Shown: positions 1 through 9,590, counted from the stretch's first letter. The stretch is 64,000 nt of DNA from Daejeonella sp. JGW-45 (GCF_029360805.1 NZ_JARKNC010000002.1:289978-353977), one strand, 5' to 3'. Made by a program: numbers and translations. The notes: generated from the letters alone by a model not told the origin.

Positions 1-1480
1 CCTGCAAAAGAGGCTTGAAAATGCCTGGGGAAATGAGAATCCATGGCGAACATCGGATGGGAAGGAGATACTTGATTTTCCGCAGAAAGCTGCCCAGAGA
101 CTTCCCTACTACCAGGCTTTAAAGAAAAAATATCCGGCAAACCAGGATTCGATTGACTTCTACCTGAATAAGCCTAAAAAAATGACTGTCTTTAACTGGG
201 GCGGCGAGAAAGATGTCGAATTTTCTACGATAGATTCTATAAAATACTATGCTAAGATCCTGAATACGGGGATGATGACCCTTGACCCCTTTAATGGCCA
301 CATCAAGGTCTGGATTGGCGGGATCGATCATAATTACTTCAATTACGACCATGTAAATCAGGCGAAAAGACAGGCTGGTTCAACATTTAAGCCTTTCGCC
401 TACCTGGCAGCCCTGGAGTCTGGAATGACTCCATGTGATAAATTTGTGGATAAAGCCGTAAGTATTCCGTATGGGAATAAGGGAAAAACCGAATACTGGG
501 AGCCAAAGAATGCTGACTGGAATTTCTCAGGCAGGGAAATGTCATTGCGATGGGCGATGGGTAAATCGGTGAATTCGATTACAGCTCAGATCACCGAAAA
601 AGTGGGTGCAGAAAACGTAGTAAAATACGCGCACCTGAGCGGTATTGAGAGCGACCTCAAAGCGGTGCCATCGGTCAGTCTGGGGCCAAATGATGTCAGT
701 GTATTTGAGATGGTGAGGGCCTATGGCACCTTTTTAAACAAAGGGGTCCGCTCAGACCCTATTTTGGTTGAGAAGATCACCGACCAGGATGGACGGCTGA
801 TCGAAGAATTTAGCGCGAAGCAGGAAAGAACTCTTAGCGAGGAAATAGCCTGGCTGATGCTCTACATGTTACGCGGAGGAATGGAAGAGCCAGGCGGAAC
901 ATCCCAGGCATTATGGGAATGGGATCTTTGGAAGAAAAACAATCAGATCGGTGGCAAAACCGGTACTTCATCCGATTATGTGGACGGCTGGTATATGGGT
1001 GTGACCAAAGACCTTGTAACCGGTGTCTGGGTTGGCTGTGACGAAAGAAGCGTACACTTTAAAACCTCGGAAACCGGCGAAGGTTCGCGGACAGCGCTGC
1101 CGATCTTCGCTAAATTTATGGAGAAGGTATACCGCGATCCCTCCCTGGGCATCACACTGGGGCCCTTCCCGAAATCGACAGTAAAAATATCAAGGGAATA
1201 TCAGTGCCCGACGCCACGGTATCAGGCAGATACTTTATCGGTCGACAGTATGTTCCTTGATTCTCTGAGTGTTCCTGATTTAAATACTGACAGCGCCGTA
1301 TTACCCCTGCCGGAACCAATTAATATCAATACCCCAAAAGACCAGGAAAACAAGGCGAATCAACAACCTGCCAACCGTCCGCCGGCTCCGGTAAAAACCG
1401 AACCAGTCATCGAAGAAAAGAAGACCAGGAAACAATTACGCGAGGAAAGAAGAGAAAATAAAGCCAAACAAAACAATTGA
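1..1480 (+). CDS. mrcA: Penicillin-binding protein 1A, C-terminal part (cut by window start)
   Basis: Class A penicillin-binding protein that polymerises and crosslinks peptidoglycan from the inner membrane. The frame is open from base 2, so the transmembrane anchor and glycosyltransferase domain lie outside the window; 492 residues are visible. The transpeptidase domain shows all three active-site motifs in order: the nucleophile motif in GSTFKPF, SVN in GKSVNSI, and KTG in GGKTGTSSD. The last ~100 residues are a Pro/Lys/Glu-rich tail, common in Bacteroidota homologues. An internal ATG at 182 is not the start because homologous sequence continues upstream of it. The next gene begins 92 bp downstream and no terminator is evident between them. 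Confidence 0.93.
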   Translation, partial: LQKRLENAWGNENPWRTSDGKEILDFPQKAAQRLPYYQALKKKYPANQDSIDFYLNKPKKMTVFNWGGEKDVEFSTIDSIKYYAKILNTGMMTLDPFNGHIKVWIGGIDHNYFNYDHVNQAKRQAGSTFKPFAYLAALESGMTPCDKFVDKAVSIPYGNKGKTEYWEPKNADWNFSGREMSLRWAMGKSVNSITAQITEKVGAENVVKYAHLSGIESDLKAVPSVSLGPNDVSVFEMVRAYGTFLNKGVRSDPILVEKITDQDGRLIEEFSAKQERTLSEEIAWLMLYMLRGGMEEPGGTSQALWEWDLWKKNNQIGGKTGTSSDYVDGWYMGVTKDLVTGVWVGCDERSVHFKTSETGEGSRTALPIFAKFMEKVYRDPSLGITLGPFPKSTVKISREYQCPTPRYQADTLSVDSMFLDSLSVPDLNTDSAVLPLPEPININTPKDQENKANQQPANRPPAPVKTEPVIEEKKTRKQLREERRENKAKQNN

Positions 1481-1572
1481 TCTCATTATTAACTTATAGT
1501 AGAAAAAACATTTGTGGTGAAAACTGAAATCATAAATTTTACGTAGTTTAGTTAATACATTCCGCACTTATA

Positions 1573-4500
1573 ATGAGAGAAAATACTAACGTCCCGAAGA
1601 AACCATTATTCTGGCTTGTTTCGTCTTTGTTTTTGGTTATTTTTTTCAGCCTGGCAAGCGATGCCCAGGCACAATACTTTGGACAAAATAAAGTAAGATA
1701 CAAGAACCTTAAGTTCAAGGTTTATGAAACACCTCACTTCGAGCTTTACTATTATCTGAAAAACGATAGCCTGGTAAAGAGGTTTGCGAAGGAAGCCGAG
1801 GTTTGGTATGACCTGCATCAGCAGGTTTTCCGGGATACATTCTCTAAAAAGAATCCATTTATTCTTTATTCCAATCATCCCGACTTTCAGCAAACGACTG
1901 CGCTCGATGGCGAGATAGGTGTGGGAACAGGAGGGGTTACTGAGGGGATGAAAAACCGGGTTATTATGCCAATCTCTCAGCTGAATCATCAAACAAGGCA
2001 TGTCTTAGGGCACGAGTTGGTGCACGCTTTTCAATACCATTCCCTGATAGAAGGAGATTCAACCAATCTTGAAAATATTGGCAACCTCCCCTTGTGGATG
2101 GTTGAAGGTATGGCCGAATATCTTTCTGTCGGCAAACAGGATGCCTATACAGCCATGTGGATGCGTGATGCCTTTTTGAACAACGACATTCCATCATTGA
2201 AAGACCTTACAGAGTCTAACAAATATTTCCCGTACCGCTACGGACAGGCTTTCTGGTCTTATATAGGTTCAACTTACGGTGATACGGTAATCGTACCCTT
2301 CTTCAAAGAAACCGCAAAGTATGGTTATGAAATGGCGATCAGACGTACTTTCGGTTATGATGAAAGAACATTGTCCAGCCTTTGGAAAACGAGTATTGAA
2401 AATTCCTACAAACCATATTTGAAAGATACTTCACAGGTTCCTGTGGGAAAACTTATCATTAATGAAAAGAATGGTGGTGAAAGCTATAACGTTGCCCCCG
2501 CCATTTCTCCGGATGGAAATTACGTAGCCTTCCTTTCCGAAAAAGATCTCCTGAGCATCGACCTGTTCCTTGCTGATGCGCGAACGGGAAAGATCGTACG
2601 TAAGCTTACAAGCAAAGCTAAAAACTCTCATATTGATGAGTTTAATTTTATTGAATCCGCTGGCGCCTGGTCGCCCGACAGCAGGAAATTTGCCTTTAGC
2701 GCATTCAGTGCCGGAGTAACCAAGCTGATCATTGTAGATACCTCCACGGGCAGAACACTATCGACCGAGAGTATGGGTGCCGTCGAGGAATTCAGTAATA
2801 TTACCTGGTCGCCGAATGGCACTGATGTAGCCTTCACAGGACTAAAGGAGGGTCAGAGCGATCTTTATCAATATAACCTTAGCTCGAAGATCCTTACTCA
2901 GCTTACTAATGATAAATACTCTGAGTATCAGCCAAGTTATTCAAAAGATGGCAAATCAATAGTTTTCAGCAGCGACCGCAGTACGCTCGACAGGTCATCG
3001 GTTAATGTAGACATCACCATGAACCTGGCTGTTATCGACATAGCCAGCAAAAAAGTAACCGATCTCCCGGTTTTTGACGGGGCTAATAATTTAAACCCGC
3101 AATATTCATCTGATAATAAAAGCATCTATTTCCTTTCAAACAGGGACGGATTCAGAAATATGTATCGCTATTCCCTTGCCGGCGGCGATATCCAGCAGCT
3201 AACCAACTATTTCACAGGTATAAGCGGTATAACCGAGTACTCTCCTGCTTTAAGTTTGTCAAATAATGATGACGTTGTTTATTCTTATTACAGGGCTCAG
3301 AAATATACCATCTATAACGCTAAGGCTTCACAGTTTACCCCGGTAAACGTAGATGCCACCGCATTGAATTTTGATGCTGCTTTATTACCTCCGGCGAAGT
3401 CGGTAGGTGTCAATATTATTAATGCAAACCTGAATAACTTTGAGCGCTTTGAGAGAATACCAAACGACTCCATCAGAACAATAGGCTATAAACCTAAATT
3501 TAAACTTGACTACCTTTCAAGCAACGGCGTGGGTGCATCTGTAGGTCGCTTTGGAACCGGTTTGTCCAGCGGTATCCAGGGTGTATTCAGCGATATTCTC
3601 GGCAGGAACCAGATCTATGCAACGGCTGCAGTTAACGGCGAGATCTATGATTTTGGAGGGCAGGTAGCCTATGTTAATCAGGAGAGCAGGATCAATTGGG
3701 GTGTCGTGGCTTCGCATATCCCTTATGTATCCGGACAGGTTTCTGCAGGACTGGAAACCCTTCCGGGTTACGGTACGGCTTATAATGAACGCTACGATAT
3801 CATACGGACTTTTGAAGACCAGTTTTCGGTTTTCGGCTCCTATCCTTTTTCCCGGAATCACCGTTTTGAAGCGGGAAGCGGCATCTCCAGATATAGCTAT
3901 CGCATAGATCGCTACAGCAATTATTACGATTACAACAATGGCTTTATAGGTTATGCGATCGGGTCTGATAAAGAAAAATTATCTAAGCAAGAAGCCGAAC
4001 AGACTTACGGGGTTCCTTTTGATCCCTTTACCACTGTCACCCTTAATGCGGCCTTCGTGGGAGACAATTCATTTTCGGGAGTAACCTCGCCCCTGGATGG
4101 TTTCCGCTACCGCCTCGGGATTGAGAACTATATGGGCGATTACAAACTAGGCGCCCTGACAGCCGATGGCAGAAAATACGTACGTCTCAAGCCCATTACT
4201 TTAGCAGCACGTCTGTATAGTTATTCCAGATTTGGCCGTGACGAGAACCGTCTTTACCAGATGTACGCCGGATATGGCTACCTGATCAGAGGCTATGAAG
4301 CCAATTCATTCTATAAAAACGGGTCAACGTCGACCAACGGCTTTGATATAAACCAGTTAGTCGGCTCGCGCATAGCCGTAGCAAATTTCGAGGTCCGTCT
4401 TCCATTTACTGGTCCGGCGAAACTTGCACAGATCGAATCTAAATTCTTATTCTCCGATCTTAACCTGTTCTTTGACATGGGCCTTGCCTACGACAGCGAT

Positions 4501-4707
4501 TCAAAAATCGCCTTTCGTAAAGAACCAAATATGATCGGCACAGGTGCGGGGGCCTATCCTGAGCGTGTTCCGGCAATGAGCGCCGGTGTATCACTTCGGG
4601 TAAACGTTTTCGGATACTTCGTACTTGAACCATACTACGCTATACCATTCCAGAGAAGCGACGTTAATACAGGCGTATTCGGGCTGGTATTTGCACCGGG
4701 TTGGTAA
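1573..4707 (+). CDS. Secreted metalloprotease / PD40 beta-propeller / outer-membrane barrel protein
   Basis: Large exported protein of 1044 residues with a signal peptide ending near AQAQYF. Residues ~45-280 resemble the peptidase MA family with a zinc motif HELVHAFQYH (HExxH) near residue 147. Residues ~295-590 hold TolB-like PD40 propeller blades, seen as repeated short motifs such as AISPDGNYVAF, SWSPNGTDVAF-like and SYSKDGKSIVF. The last ~400 residues are rich in alternating aromatic strands and end like a surface-antigen barrel, suggesting outer-membrane insertion. I infer a cell-surface or periplasmic protease; no substrate can be named. It is single and followed by a clear terminator. 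A wrong domain boundary is possible, the HExxH and propeller parts are firm. Confidence 0.8.
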   Translation: MRENTNVPKKPLFWLVSSLFLVIFFSLASDAQAQYFGQNKVRYKNLKFKVYETPHFELYYYLKNDSLVKRFAKEAEVWYDLHQQVFRDTFSKKNPFILYSNHPDFQQTTALDGEIGVGTGGVTEGMKNRVIMPISQLNHQTRHVLGHELVHAFQYHSLIEGDSTNLENIGNLPLWMVEGMAEYLSVGKQDAYTAMWMRDAFLNNDIPSLKDLTESNKYFPYRYGQAFWSYIGSTYGDTVIVPFFKETAKYGYEMAIRRTFGYDERTLSSLWKTSIENSYKPYLKDTSQVPVGKLIINEKNGGESYNVAPAISPDGNYVAFLSEKDLLSIDLFLADARTGKIVRKLTSKAKNSHIDEFNFIESAGAWSPDSRKFAFSAFSAGVTKLIIVDTSTGRTLSTESMGAVEEFSNITWSPNGTDVAFTGLKEGQSDLYQYNLSSKILTQLTNDKYSEYQPSYSKDGKSIVFSSDRSTLDRSSVNVDITMNLAVIDIASKKVTDLPVFDGANNLNPQYSSDNKSIYFLSNRDGFRNMYRYSLAGGDIQQLTNYFTGISGITEYSPALSLSNNDDVVYSYYRAQKYTIYNAKASQFTPVNVDATALNFDAALLPPAKSVGVNIINANLNNFERFERIPNDSIRTIGYKPKFKLDYLSSNGVGASVGRFGTGLSSGIQGVFSDILGRNQIYATAAVNGEIYDFGGQVAYVNQESRINWGVVASHIPYVSGQVSAGLETLPGYGTAYNERYDIIRTFEDQFSVFGSYPFSRNHRFEAGSGISRYSYRIDRYSNYYDYNNGFIGYAIGSDKEKLSKQEAEQTYGVPFDPFTTVTLNAAFVGDNSFSGVTSPLDGFRYRLGIENYMGDYKLGALTADGRKYVRLKPITLAARLYSYSRFGRDENRLYQMYAGYGYLIRGYEANSFYKNGSTSTNGFDINQLVGSRIAVANFEVRLPFTGPAKLAQIESKFLFSDLNLFFDMGLAYDSDSKIAFRKEPNMIGTGAGAYPERVPAMSAGVSLRVNVFGYFVLEPYYAIPFQRSDVNTGVFGLVFAPGW

Positions 4708-4725
4708 TCGAAAAGAACTTAACAG

Positions 4726-4754
4726 AAAAGCGGCCCCGGGGGTCGCTTTTTTTT
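4726..4754 (+). terminator. Rho-independent terminator
   Basis: A GC-rich hairpin (AGCGgCCCC paired with GGGGtCGCT) followed by eight T residues lies 20 bp after the stop of the metalloprotease/propeller gene. It is oriented to end that transcript. Confidence 0.85.
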
Positions 4755-5494
4755 ATGCAACCGAATCAATAAAATACACTAAGGCCTTCTGTTTACCTGT
4801 TCAAAAAAGATTAGACATGAACAGGATCACGGGCTTGTTTTAGTATCGGAAACACTTAAATGCTTCTCGCTTTCGAAAATCAACGGAATTACCAGTTAAA
4901 AGAATGCCCCTATTAGACGATTTATAACAAGACATGCAACAGATCCCCGACCGGTCCAAACTCGTCTTAGAGAGCCGGATTTTAACTCCTATGAACCAAA
5001 TGCTTCCCGCATAGTCCACCGAATTTCACATTTAATACGTTTTTAGCTAAACTGCAAAGCTCCGAAAACACCTCCAAACCCCTTTCTAGTGTTCTCCTTC
5101 GTATTTTCTTTGTCTATTACTGCCCTGGCATTAGCAAAAAAGGGGTTCGAGACGAAGAAAAGGCAAAGAAGTCACAAACAAAACCTATTTTTTGCACTGT
5201 TTTTCATTTTAGTATAAAAACCCGATTTATATAGATAAAAGACAATTCGGCTTTTTTAACCAAATGCTATTTCTGCGGCGCAGAATTTAGTTAAAACTCA
5301 AAATCAGAAGAACAGTAAAACAGCTCTATAAAGCAAACGAAAAAACACTAAGCGCTTCGCCTGCAACACGTCCCGACAACTGAATGGAGTGCATATCCAA
5401 ATCCGAAACTTTCTGCTCCGGCTGTCTGCACCTGCATCGCATAAAACCGGTTAGCTGTATATTTCGTAAATTCAATGAAGAAGGGTCAAAAATC
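4755..5494. other. 740-bp intergenic region without a recognised gene
   Basis: AT-rich DNA with no ORF of coding character on either strand. A weak imperfect stem (CCGA/TCGG flanked by A5 and T5, about 5213-5257) is the only structure seen. No convincing TAnnTTTG promoter could be placed for msrB. Confidence 0.5.
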
Positions 5495-5989
5495 ATGAAG
5501 ACTATCGCAACAATATTTACGGCAGCATTACTCTTAACCATGTCCATATATGCGCAAACCGGTAAGAAAATCCCAAACCCGAAAACAGGAAAGGTATATC
5601 CTGTTCAAAAATCAGAAGCCGAATGGAAGAAAATACTAAGTCCCCTAGCCTTTGAAGTCATGGTCAATAGAGGTACAGAGCACGCATTCAGGAATGCATA
5701 TCATAACAACCATGAAAAGGGCATTTATGTCAGCGCTGCTACAGGGGAACCACTATTCCGCTCAGAAGATAAGTTCGATTCAGGTACAGGCTGGCCAAGT
5801 TTCTCGAGGCCGATCAACGCCCGGGTTGTTGCGATCATAACTGATAAGTCTCATGGCATGGTCCGGGATGAAGTTATTGAAGCAAAGACCGGGCTTCATC
5901 TGGGCCATGTTTTCAATGACGGTCCCAGGGATAAAGGCGGAAAGAGATATTGTATGAACTCTGCCGCATTAAAGTTTATCCGAAAGTGA
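5495..5989 (+). CDS. msrB: Peptide-methionine (R)-S-oxide reductase MsrB, exported
   Basis: Reduces methionine-R-sulfoxide in proteins. The 164-residue product has an N-terminal signal peptide (MKTIATIFTAALLL...YAQ), so it probably repairs envelope proteins. Family motifs are KFDSGTGWPSF (residues ~93-103), GLHLGHVFNDGP (~133-144) and the catalytic RYCMNSAALKF with Cys153. The two CxxC zinc motifs of many MsrB proteins are absent, and Cys153 is the only cysteine in the protein, so no resolving cysteine is visible. The start at 5495 is chosen because it gives the signal peptide; the open frame continues upstream to 5384 without homology. Its stop codon touches the stop of the convergent GIY-YIG gene. 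Confidence 0.95.
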   Translation: MKTIATIFTAALLLTMSIYAQTGKKIPNPKTGKVYPVQKSEAEWKKILSPLAFEVMVNRGTEHAFRNAYHNNHEKGIYVSAATGEPLFRSEDKFDSGTGWPSFSRPINARVVAIITDKSHGMVRDEVIEAKTGLHLGHVFNDGPRDKGGKRYCMNSAALKFIRK

Positions 5990-6364
5990 TCAGGAAAAAT
6001 TCCGCATTAAAGGCTTCACGGGCTGGATACCCGATATAAGTATCTGCTCAAAATCAAGCCCTACAGTCAGATCGATCCAATCGGGGTTTACAGATCTGAT
6101 CATCCTATCCTTTTGGACACGGGTAAATTTGCTGATCAGGTTAAATCGCTGTACAGCGGTATTCTCTGAAGATAACTCCTCGAAATAAACCAGGCGGGTT
6201 AGTTGCTGCCCGGCATCAAAAAATAAATTCGGCATCTGGCGATAGAATGCCATAGTCTTCATAAGATCTGTACTCATTCCCACATGCAGACAGCTGCGAT
6301 TGCGGTCGGTTACTAAATAAACGTATTTCTTTGCTTTTGCTAATGGTTTTGTCAGGATCGGCAT
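5990..6364 (-). CDS. GIY-YIG-like nuclease-domain protein
   Basis: A 124-residue protein whose N-terminal half resembles the short GIY-YIG domains of the UvrC/Slx1-like superfamily: KYVYLVTD in place of the first motif, then CLHVGMSTDL, and a later region matching TRLVYFEE...A..RF..ISK. The canonical GIY and YIG triplets are degenerate, so nuclease activity is uncertain. It is divergent from the XRE-S24 regulator, sharing a 95-bp region that holds a perfect palindrome, and may be controlled by that regulator. It is convergent with msrB with zero spacing. Confidence 0.72.
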   Translation of the reverse strand: MPILTKPLAKAKKYVYLVTDRNRSCLHVGMSTDLMKTMAFYRQMPNLFFDAGQQLTRLVYFEELSSENTAVQRFNLISKFTRVQKDRMIRSVNPDWIDLTVGLDFEQILISGIQPVKPLMRNFS

Positions 6365-6421
6365 ATATTTAAAATTAAATTGTGTGTTTTGAAATTAATT
6401 GCTAATTTTATGAGCATAAAT

Positions 6422-6440
6422 TTACTAACAATATTAGTAA
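6422..6440. promoter_or_regulatory. Perfect 7-5-7 palindrome, candidate operator
   Basis: TTACTAA, five bases, TTAGTAA forms a perfect inverted repeat 19 bp upstream of the XRE-S24 start and 57 bp upstream of the divergent GIY-YIG start. Position, symmetry and neighbouring HTH repressor suggest an autoregulatory operator. No binding data are available; inference only. Confidence 0.55.
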
Positions 6441-6459
6441 TTCCAAATTTATTTTCGAA

Positions 6460-7236
6460 ATGGCAAATATTTCTTCCAACCTCAAGTACTTAAGAAAGAA
6501 AAAGGGGCTCACACAGCAGCAATTCGCAGATACCCTTGAAATCAAGCGTTCCCTTGTGGGAGCATACGAAGAAGACCGGGCGGAGCCTAAATACGAATTG
6601 CTAAAAAAATTCGCTGAATTTTATGAACTTTCCATGGATGAACTGATCAATGACAGGATCGACGATAAGTGGAAACCGAAACCTAAGGGTGATCCTGCAA
6701 ACATCCGGGTTCTGAGCATCTCTGTCGACAGCCAGGACAGGGAAAACATTGAACTTGTTCCGGTAAAGGCCAGTGCGGGTTACCTCAACGGTTATGGCGA
6801 TCCCGAATATATCAGCGAACTTCCCAAGTTCCACCTGCCAATGTTCCGCCAGGGCACATACCGGGCTTTTGAAATAAAAGGTGACTCTATGCTTCCCCTT
6901 CAGTCAGGCACAGTTGTAGTCGGCGAGTATTTAAACAATTGGAATGACCTCAAGCCCGGTGATACCTATATAGTTATAAGTAAAGACGATGGAATTGTTT
7001 ATAAGCGCGTAGGCAATAAGTTTAAGGAGAATAAAGCTCTTAAGCTTATTTCAGATAACCCCGTTTACGAGCCTTATTCAATACCGGGAGAAGATGTTCT
7101 CGAGATCTGGAAGGCCAAAGCATTTATAAGCACGCATTTCCCTGAGCCTGCCCCCGAACCCACCCTTGAAACATTAACTAGTATGGTTTCGCAGATGCAG
7201 AAATCAATCTCTAAGCTTGACAGGGACAACAATTAA
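6460..7236 (+). CDS. XRE-family regulator with S24 (LexA-like) peptidase domain
   Basis: A 258-residue transcription factor. Residues ~5-62 form an XRE helix-turn-helix (LRKKKGLTQQQFADTL... IKRSLVGAYEE). Residues ~95-225 are a LexA/UmuD-type S24 domain with the serine in GDSM (Ser143), the lysine in VYKRV (Lys182), and a likely Ala106-Gly107 self-cleavage site in KASAGYLNG. The last ~30 residues could form a coiled coil. Such proteins act as repressors relieved by RecA-stimulated or substrate-induced autocleavage. It faces the GIY-YIG gene across a palindrome, suggesting autoregulation. It is not LexA itself by architecture, since LexA uses a winged helix rather than an XRE domain. Confidence 0.9.
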   Translation: MANISSNLKYLRKKKGLTQQQFADTLEIKRSLVGAYEEDRAEPKYELLKKFAEFYELSMDELINDRIDDKWKPKPKGDPANIRVLSISVDSQDRENIELVPVKASAGYLNGYGDPEYISELPKFHLPMFRQGTYRAFEIKGDSMLPLQSGTVVVGEYLNNWNDLKPGDTYIVISKDDGIVYKRVGNKFKENKALKLISDNPVYEPYSIPGEDVLEIWKAKAFISTHFPEPAPEPTLETLTSMVSQMQKSISKLDRDNN

Positions 7237-7308
7237 CATATTTTAACATATTGCTATTAAACTTCCTGACGGAAATCTTATCTATCCATATAAATAACCA
7301 ATATAGAT

Positions 7309-7779
7309 ATGAAAAGATTAATGGTAACAGCGGCTTTAGTAGCCAGTTTGATCACAGTAGGATATTCGCAGGATAAGCCTGAAAGAACGCGTACAGAAGG
7401 ACAACGACCGGAAAGGCCGCATGTAGATGGACAAAGGCCGGAACGCACCAGGCTTGAGCGTCAGGAAAGAACCCCTGAGCAGCGTGCACAGATGGCGACA
7501 GATGCTTTAGAAAAGAAATTAAGCTTAACAGCAGATCAGAAAGCTAAAGTTTACGCTTTAAATCTGGAACGTGCTGAAAAGATGGAAAAGGCGATGAAGT
7601 CTGAGCGTGAATTCCGTAAAGCTCAAATGGAGAAACAACGGTCACTAATGGCTGAAAGCGATAAGAAGTTAGCTAAGATCCTGACTGAGGAACAGCAAAA
7701 GTCTTATGATGAGATGAAAAAACAATCACGTGAAAGAATGAAATCCCGCCATAGCGGTCCTCGAAGCAGGGTAAAATAA
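7309..7779 (+). CDS. Small secreted charged protein, DUF4890-like
   Basis: 156 residues with a signal peptide (MKRLMVTAALVAS...GYSQ). The mature part has short imperfect repeats around GQRPERP and GQRPERTR, followed by a helical region with TPEQRAQMATDAL, LSLTADQKAKVYAL and LTEEQQKSYDEM. This pattern resembles the Bacteroidota DUF4890 and CpxP/Spy-like periplasmic proteins, where LTxxQ motifs recur. A role in envelope stress or chaperoning would be a guess. A strong terminator follows 21 bp downstream. Confidence 0.75.
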   Translation: MKRLMVTAALVASLITVGYSQDKPERTRTEGQRPERPHVDGQRPERTRLERQERTPEQRAQMATDALEKKLSLTADQKAKVYALNLERAEKMEKAMKSEREFRKAQMEKQRSLMAESDKKLAKILTEEQQKSYDEMKKQSRERMKSRHSGPRSRVK

Positions 7780-7800
7780 TTTCCACCGAACTATTGATTA

Positions 7801-7829
7801 AAGCGGCCTCATTCAGGCCGCTTTTCTTA
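7801..7829 (+). terminator. Rho-independent terminator
   Basis: A perfect 9-bp stem (AAGCGGCCT paired with AGGCCGCTT, 5-base loop) is followed by a T-rich tract. It ends the DUF4890-like transcript and lies just before bioF, whose promoter must therefore sit in or very close to this segment. Confidence 0.88.
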
Positions 7830-7844
7830 TTTTTAGCAAAAAAT

Positions 7845-8966
7845 ATGAGGGTGGTTCATGATTTTATTGCAGAAAGTCTGAAGCGGCGTGAAATTGACAA
7901 CTCCTTACGTTCATTGAGAACCGAAAGCGGGTTGATAGATTTCTGCTCAAACGACTACCTGGGCTTTGCGAGATCGGCAGAGCTAAAAGAACTCTTTAAA
8001 CACGAATTAGAAAAATACCCCGGGTACCAGCTCGGTGCTTCAGGATCACGGCTTATCACCGGTAATAGCCAGTTTTCCGAAAGCCTCGAAGCCCGCATAT
8101 CCCAATACCACCACGCAGAAGCTTCCCTCCTTTTCAACTCTGGTTACGACGCCAATGTGGGATTTTTTTCCTGTATCCCTCAACGGGGTGACACCATCAT
8201 TTGCGATGAATATATTCACGCCTCTATCATTGACGGTGTCCGTCTGAGCCACGCCACACGCTTTGTCTTCCGGCACAATGACCTTACCAGTCTTGAAGAA
8301 AAATTAAGGGCATCCAGGGGCAGAATCTTTATCGCGGTTGAAAGCGTTTATTCGATGGATGGCGATGAGGCGCCCCTGAAGGGGATCTGTGACCTCGCTG
8401 AAAAATTTGGTGCTGCGGTTATTGTGGATGAAGCCCACGCAGTGGGAATGTTTGGAGACCGCGGACGGGGAATTACCGATCAACTCGGGTTAAATGACCG
8501 CGTGTTTGCAAGGGTGGTCACATTTGGAAAAGCCCTGGGCGTCCATGGCGCTGCCGTCCTGGGCAGCGCAGAACTCCGGACCTATCTAATTAATTTTTCA
8601 CGCTCCTTTATTTATACCACAGCGGCGCCATTCTTAAACCATTTAGGGGTAAAGGTCGCTTATGATTTCCTTAATGCACATGACCACCAGTCGGAACTTT
8701 ATAAACGGATAGATCTTTTCCATTCGCACATCAGAAAAGATCTCGGGCTTATACCCAGCAGGTCTGGTATACAAGCATTGCTGGTGCCTGGTAATTCACG
8801 GGTTAAGGATATGGCCCTACTGATACAAACTAGCGGCTTCGACGTACGGCCTATATTGACTCCTACTGTACCGGCCGGCTCGGAGCGCTTACGTATCTGC
8901 CTGCACAATCATAACGCTATGGCTGAAATCGCAAGCCTTTGTGAGATTATTAATAGCAACCTATGA
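7845..8966 (+). CDS. bioF: 8-amino-7-oxononanoate synthase BioF
   Basis: PLP enzyme that condenses pimeloyl-ACP/CoA with alanine in biotin synthesis. The 373-residue protein belongs to the alpha-oxoamine synthases: DFCSNDYLG near residue 35, GSGSR-like LGASGSRLITG, the PLP-binding DEAHAVGMFG, and the lysine in TFGKALGVHGA. ATG 7845 is preferred over a TTG at 7794 because the upstream codons run through the terminator stem. The stop overlaps the bioD start by 4 bp (ATGA), so the two are translationally coupled. The bioA gene is 31 kb away; bioB was not seen. Another member of the family (Kbl, serine palmitoyltransferase) is unlikely given bioD. Confidence 0.93.
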   Translation: MRVVHDFIAESLKRREIDNSLRSLRTESGLIDFCSNDYLGFARSAELKELFKHELEKYPGYQLGASGSRLITGNSQFSESLEARISQYHHAEASLLFNSGYDANVGFFSCIPQRGDTIICDEYIHASIIDGVRLSHATRFVFRHNDLTSLEEKLRASRGRIFIAVESVYSMDGDEAPLKGICDLAEKFGAAVIVDEAHAVGMFGDRGRGITDQLGLNDRVFARVVTFGKALGVHGAAVLGSAELRTYLINFSRSFIYTTAAPFLNHLGVKVAYDFLNAHDHQSELYKRIDLFHSHIRKDLGLIPSRSGIQALLVPGNSRVKDMALLIQTSGFDVRPILTPTVPAGSERLRICLHNHNAMAEIASLCEIINSNL

Positions 8967-9574
8967 AGCACAAACCAATCTTCGTCAGTGGAATCGGAAC
9001 TGGTATAGGAAAAACGGTAACTTCTGCCGTGTTAGTGGAAAGCTTACAGGCAGACTACTGGAAACCGGTGCAGTCCGGAGATCTCGACTTGACAGATACT
9101 GATCGGGTAAGGGCACTTGTTTCCAACGGCAAGTCGTTATTTCACGCGGAGGCATATCGCTTAACACAACCCTTTTCCCCTCATAAATCAGCTGCCTTAG
9201 ATAATATTTCAATCAGCATGGATGCGATAGTGTTGCCTCAAACCGACAACCGGCTTATTATTGAAGGTGCCGGGGGATTAATGGTTCCGCTAAATGAAAC
9301 GGATTTGATGGTAGACCTGATTCAGAAACTGGATGCAGAGGTTGTGCTGGTATCGCAAAATTATTTGGGCAGCATCAATCACACCCTTTTGTCGTTGGAG
9401 CTATTAAAATCGAGAAATATCTCATTAAGAGCTTTAGTGATCTGCGGTGAAGAGAATAAAGACTCGGAGAATATTATCAGGATAAAATCCGGCATAGAAA
9501 TACTGCATATCCCTTTCTTTGAACCGCTGAATAAACAAGTAATTAGCAGTTTCTCAAAAGAATTTGTTTTGTAG
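8963..9574 (+). CDS. bioD: Dethiobiotin synthetase BioD
   Basis: ATP-dependent enzyme closing the ureido ring of dethiobiotin from 7,8-diaminononanoate and CO2. 203 residues, close to the family length. It carries the P-loop GTGIGKT at residues 12-18, the YWKPVQSG substrate segment near residue 35, and IIEGAGGLMVPL around residue 95. It starts inside the end of bioF (4-bp overlap), and a terminator lies directly downstream, so bioFD is a two-gene operon here. Confidence 0.95.
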   Translation: MKHKPIFVSGIGTGIGKTVTSAVLVESLQADYWKPVQSGDLDLTDTDRVRALVSNGKSLFHAEAYRLTQPFSPHKSAALDNISISMDAIVLPQTDNRLIIEGAGGLMVPLNETDLMVDLIQKLDAEVVLVSQNYLGSINHTLLSLELLKSRNISLRALVICGEENKDSENIIRIKSGIEILHIPFFEPLNKQVISSFSKEFVL

Positions 9575-9590
9575 AAAAATTAAGGCAATA

